64,000 nucleotides of DNA. It comes from Branchiostoma floridae. Its lineage: Eukaryota; Chordata; Leptocardii; Amphioxiformes; Branchiostomatidae. The position numbers were made by a program, and so were the translations under genes. Shown here piece by piece: positions 60,593 through 64,000 of the stretch (its first letter is position 1; every line of letters begins with the position of its first letter). The notes under the pieces are model-generated. The model ran no database searches. It was given only the letters and a program-made list of their open reading frames with translations, and had not been told where the DNA came from. Location: the NCBI RefSeq assembly GCF_000003815.2, contig NC_049983.1:22126796-22190795 (forward strand), given 5' to 3'.

Positions 60593-60968
60593 NNNNNNNN
60601 NNNNNNNNNNNNNNNNNNNNNNNNNNNNNNNNNNNNNNNNNNNNNNNNNNNNNNNNNNNNNNNNNNNNNNNNNNNNNNNNNNNNNNNNNNNNNNNNNNNN
60701 NNNNNNNNNNNNNNNNNNNNNNNNNNNNNNNNNNNNNNNNNNNNNNNNNNNNNNNNNNNNNNNNNNNNNNNNNNNNNNNNNNNNNNNNNNNNNNNNNNNN
60801 NNNNNNNNNNNNNNNNNNNNNNNNNNNNNNNNNNNNNNNNNNNNNNNNNNNNNNNNNNNNNNNNNNNNNNNNNNNNNNNNNNNNNNNNNNNNNNNNNNNN
60901 NNNNNNNNNNNNNNNNNNNNNNNNNNNNNNNNNNNNNNNNNNNNNNNNNNNNNNNNNNNNNNNNNNNN
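60593..60968. other. 376-N assembly gap
   Basis: Run of N in intergenic sequence between IQUB and the right-hand gene. Confidence 0.99.
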
Positions 60969-61109
60969 CCGGGAGTCGGCACTGCGAGGGTTCGACAGAT
61001 TACTCAACGAATTCAAATTCATAGATAACAAACAAGATTTTCTTACGTATTGCGCATTTTGATGTCTTCATGCAATATCTGAATTGTACAAAATCGGCAA
61101 AACAGTGAC

Positions 61110-61570
61110 TCAGTGAACGAACCCCAAGTGTAGTGAGATACCACCTCTAGATTGGACGTTAAATGGGGGTCTCGTGTTTGCGGAGTGCCGCGTGCCACAC
61201 TTTAAAAGGGTAAACGTCCTTCCCTCTCGGAGTCCTCGGCGGTTCAAAGCATACTACAGTTCAATGACCGCACCTCGGGCAAATGTGGGTTTTAGCCATG
61301 GGTCACTAGAGATGGCGACAAATGACAGTCGTGCATGCTCTTTTGCGTAAGTACCCTGGGGGCCAGCCGGGATCGGGCAGCTAGGAAAGTTTATTCGGTG
61401 GCCCAAGACGGTCAGCCCGCCGATTTCCTATGAACGGAGAGTTTAAACCCGAAGGTGGTCCACTTGCCCAGGTAGTAGCGATAACCCCGTTGGGTTTAAA
61501 ATCCCCGAACACTGATGTGAGATCAGCGGACTGACTGCCTTGGATCCCCAAATAAAACTCACTAGCTACC
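61110..61570. repeat. Unclassified dispersed repeat sequence
   Basis: GATTGGACGTTAAATGGGGG and neighbouring bases resemble the reverse complement of 62690-62770 (ACGTAAAA...GGAGGTCCCGTGTATTGG...CGCACGTTAACGAATCCACC), a SINE tail type common in marine invertebrates. The GC-rich remainder is not recognised; no ORF of note. Confidence 0.4.
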
Positions 61571-62029
61571 CGATCCTGTCTGGCCCAAGGTGTTTTGTAA
61601 GGCGTATGTGGGCATTTCTTTTTAATTTCTCGTAATTCATAGGTAAGCTATTTCATTTTACGAAATTCGTAGTGAGAGTTTTGGTTCTGGGTTTGGGTTG
61701 TGTGAAACCTTTTTTGTGTCGTAGGATCTTTCTCAGGAAAACAGCAAAATAGAAAAACAGATCAATTAACAAACTTATACTGCTACTATTGTTAGACTAC
61801 TTAACCCCGTAGGGATGGGAGATGTAATGTTTCACTTTCATCTGTCGTGTGATTAATAAGGTGTAAAGTGTTCCTCTCGTGGGAACAGCATACTTGTCTT
61901 ACAGTAACTGTCTTAAAGTTCAGTCTAGGTCAATTAACAGACTTGATTAGCAATTCGTGAATTTAGCGTAAAGCGTTGGCGGCCTCCCTAAATTTAGCGT
62001 AAATCGACCCCCATGCAGACCCTCATACA

Positions 62030-63350
62030 CTGCTTGGATGGAAAATTCCACTGCGAGAGATGCGCATGCTCTAACAGTTAAATCACTGTACTGTCAGATC
62101 ATACCCTCCGGCCAGGGGAAAGTTGTTAGACCAGTCGACCAATCTTTGTATCATTAATGTATTAAAGAACAGATACTGTAGATGTTGACATTCTTGCGGC
62201 GCCTGACGCGGGACAACAGCCAATAAACCGGAAGTGAAAAGTGTCAACGAGTTGGATTTACTACTAGTATTTACAACATAGCCATATTTCCTCAGCCAAT
62301 CAGGAGTGAGTGTTTCTTGTGACTTATTCCACATAGTATAGTCTTCCTAGGGGTAGGGGTAAAATAAGCAACGAATTAATGGACTATGTCGGAGACGCCC
62401 ACCATTCTCATGCAAATGAAGCAATTCATCATCATAAATTATCATCAGTCGATGTGCTTACACACGACATGTACAGAGTTGTACCGCCCCTTGCGGTGTG
62501 ACATACCCTTTCGCTCTCTAATTACAAGACGGGGATGAGCTAGGTCTCCCGTCCGGGTGAATGATGTAAATCGCCGTATGGCTGATACGAGACAGAGGTT
62601 CGCCAGGCCTCCATCAGGATGATTTGAAGTGAATCACCAACTCAAGACAGACGGATTTGCACCATCGCACACCGGGGCATACCCCTACTCTTTTTCGAAG
62701 GTGCGGTGGATTCGTTAACGTGCGCGGGGTGTGTCTCTCCCAATACACGGGACCTCCATTTTACGTCCTATCCGAGGGACGGCCCTAGCCGAAGATAGGT
62801 ACTCAGTTTTACCTGAGTGAAGTGAGGAAAGTGGTGTAGAGCGCCTTTCCCAAGGGCATAAGATCGGTAACACGGCAATTAATGATAAGGGTAAACAGCA
62901 AATAAAGCAATGTTACTGACCAGTTTATTCAATCTAGGTGTTAAAATGTTAGTGAAAAATGTCAATGAACTCGAGTAGAATTTTAACCTTTACTCTATAT
63001 ACACTGGTTGGATGGAAAATTCCACTGCGGGAGATGCGCATGCACTAGTCACTGTATTGGCAAATAATACCCTGAAAAACCTGTCAGAATCTTTGCATCA
63101 TTAACGTAAGAGCATAATAGATGTTATAAAGAACGAAATTAGATTTAAATTATACCCTTTGCTACATATACAGTAGTTGGATGGAAAATTCCACTGCGCA
63201 AGATGCGCATGTGCTGAGTCACTGTATTGTCAGATAATAGCCTCAGGGGAAAACCAGCTAGACGATTTACCTGTTAGATCTAGGTCAGAGAGCCCTCTTA
63301 CTTTTGTGCCCGTCACGTAGGAAAAGATACTATAGATGTTGAAATTTTTG
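62030..63350. repeat. Three copies of a 170-bp element with GGAAAATTCCACTGCG
   Basis: Copies at about 62024-62205, 62990-63140 and 63155-63355. Each has TTGGATGGAAAATTCCACTG, then GAGATGCGCATGC, CACTGTATTG(T/G)CA(G/A)ATAATA and a downstream ATAGATGTT. Each contains the palindrome GGAAAATTCC-like and TGCGCATG core. Between copies 1 and 2 lies a composite repeat (62425-62880) also found at 26195-26335. Confidence 0.75.
62216..62302. promoter_or_regulatory. Promoter-like cluster: two CCAAT boxes and an ETS site
   Basis: CCAAT at 62220-62224 and 62296-62300, with CCGGAAGTG at 62228-62236. No matching transcript is visible nearby, so it may be part of a repeat. Confidence 0.2.
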
Positions 63351-63770
63351 CGGCGAACAAACACAAAGAAATAAACAAACCACACACAATAACACAAAAC
63401 AGTTACGTTTCTTGATGGTTGTGAGGCCATATTTTGTCACTTCATTTCTTTTTCGAAATTTAGTACATTGTATCAATTTTGGAAAATTTTTCATCTCGTT
63501 TTTTTCTTCTTTTAACTTTTTTGCCGTATCTCATTATTTCAGAATGTCGTCCATAACATTTACTTGCTGTGGAATCATACAACAAAGGCAGATCAGGCTT
63601 AGGCCATAGCAAGTAAATTTTATTGATGACATCCTTTCCAGACTGCAAAAATTTAAAAAAACAAGATAGGTAATAAGATAAAAGAAACGAGCTGCCAAAT
63701 TTTCAAAGTAGACACAGTAAAAGTTGTAACCAGAGTTGAAGTGACCAAATATGGCACCACAGCTAACAAG

Positions 63771-63888
63771 TCACTTATTCTTGTATTCAAGAAGTGCACT
63801 GGTGTAGTAAATGTGATCCTTGTGAGGTAGACTGGCATCACTTATCAATTTGGCAACTACACTCATGGCTTCCATATTGGTGCCACTT
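63771..63888 (-). CDS. Probable last exon of an unrecognised minus-strand gene
   Basis: The minus strand reads SGTNMEAMSVVAKLISDASL then PHKDHIYYTSALLEYKNK and a TGA at 63771-63773. The composition looks coding and the frame is closed upstream only at 63909-63911. An AG just before the SGT codons could be the acceptor (exact base uncertain). A minus-strand AATAAA at about 63619-63624 lies 150 bp past the stop. Sequence at 63905-63955 looks like a decayed copy of this exon's start. I do not recognise the family. Confidence 0.4.
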
Positions 63889-64000
63889 TTACAGCTATCC
63901 AGCAAGTTTCACTTCTGCAACTACGGTCAAGGCTACCACTTTAGCGTCACTTCTATATACAACAAGAGTTCGTAGACCTCAGGCCTGCATGAAATGTATT

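Noticed and set aside
61110-61570. rRNA or snRNA gene
   Set aside because: GC-rich and structured-looking, but no recognised rRNA or snRNA core; part resembles a SINE tail.

Overview
This is a window of animal nuclear DNA. It has short coding exons (27-250 bp) with GT/AG borders, AT-rich introns, dispersed tRNA-derived SINEs, MITEs and non-LTR retrotransposon ends, and three runs of N from the assembly. Repeat style and protein similarity fit an amphioxus (Branchiostoma); this is inference, and another deuterostome is possible.

Layout. About 55 coding exons on the minus strand (46321 down to 172, continuing beyond the left edge) encode an inner-arm axonemal dynein heavy chain, closest in my judgement to DNAH12. 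They cover the N-terminal tail, linker, AAA1-AAA4, the stalk with microtubule-binding domain, and the start of AAA5. The rest of AAA5, AAA6 and the C-terminus lie outside. One or more exons are lost in the N gap at 32335-32434. Head to head with it, IQUB (IQ motif and ubiquitin-like domain protein, radial-spoke associated) runs on the plus strand from 48005 to 59163. I reconstruct 14 coding exons and 830 codons plus stop, with every junction in frame. The roughly 0.4 kb between the two 5' ends carries an RFX X-box-like site, two CCAAT boxes and a palindromic CRE, which fits a shared ciliary promoter. From 59.9 to 63.6 kb I see only repeats and a gap. At 63771-63875 there is a probable last exon of an unrecognised minus-strand gene entering from the right.

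Most unusual feature. At least sixteen exon borders in the two genes have tandem, partly decayed copies of the border next to them. Copies of an acceptor side (intron end plus exon start) always lie upstream of the real exon. Copies of a donor side always lie downstream. Two are long arrays: nine copies of the acceptor and first 74 bp or so of the IQUB ubiquitin-like exon (117-bp period, open in the coding frame), and eight copies of the acceptor and first 75-95 bp or so of a DNAH12 tail exon (117-134 bp period). From memory, and unverified, minisatellites spanning exon-intron borders have been reported in amphioxus genes. Here they affect two genes at many sites, and at least one could alter the protein.

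How the genes relate. Both products belong to the motile-cilium axoneme: an inner dynein arm motor, and a protein tied to radial spokes that regulate inner arms. Divergent transcription from a promoter with an RFX-type site would co-express them in ciliated cells.
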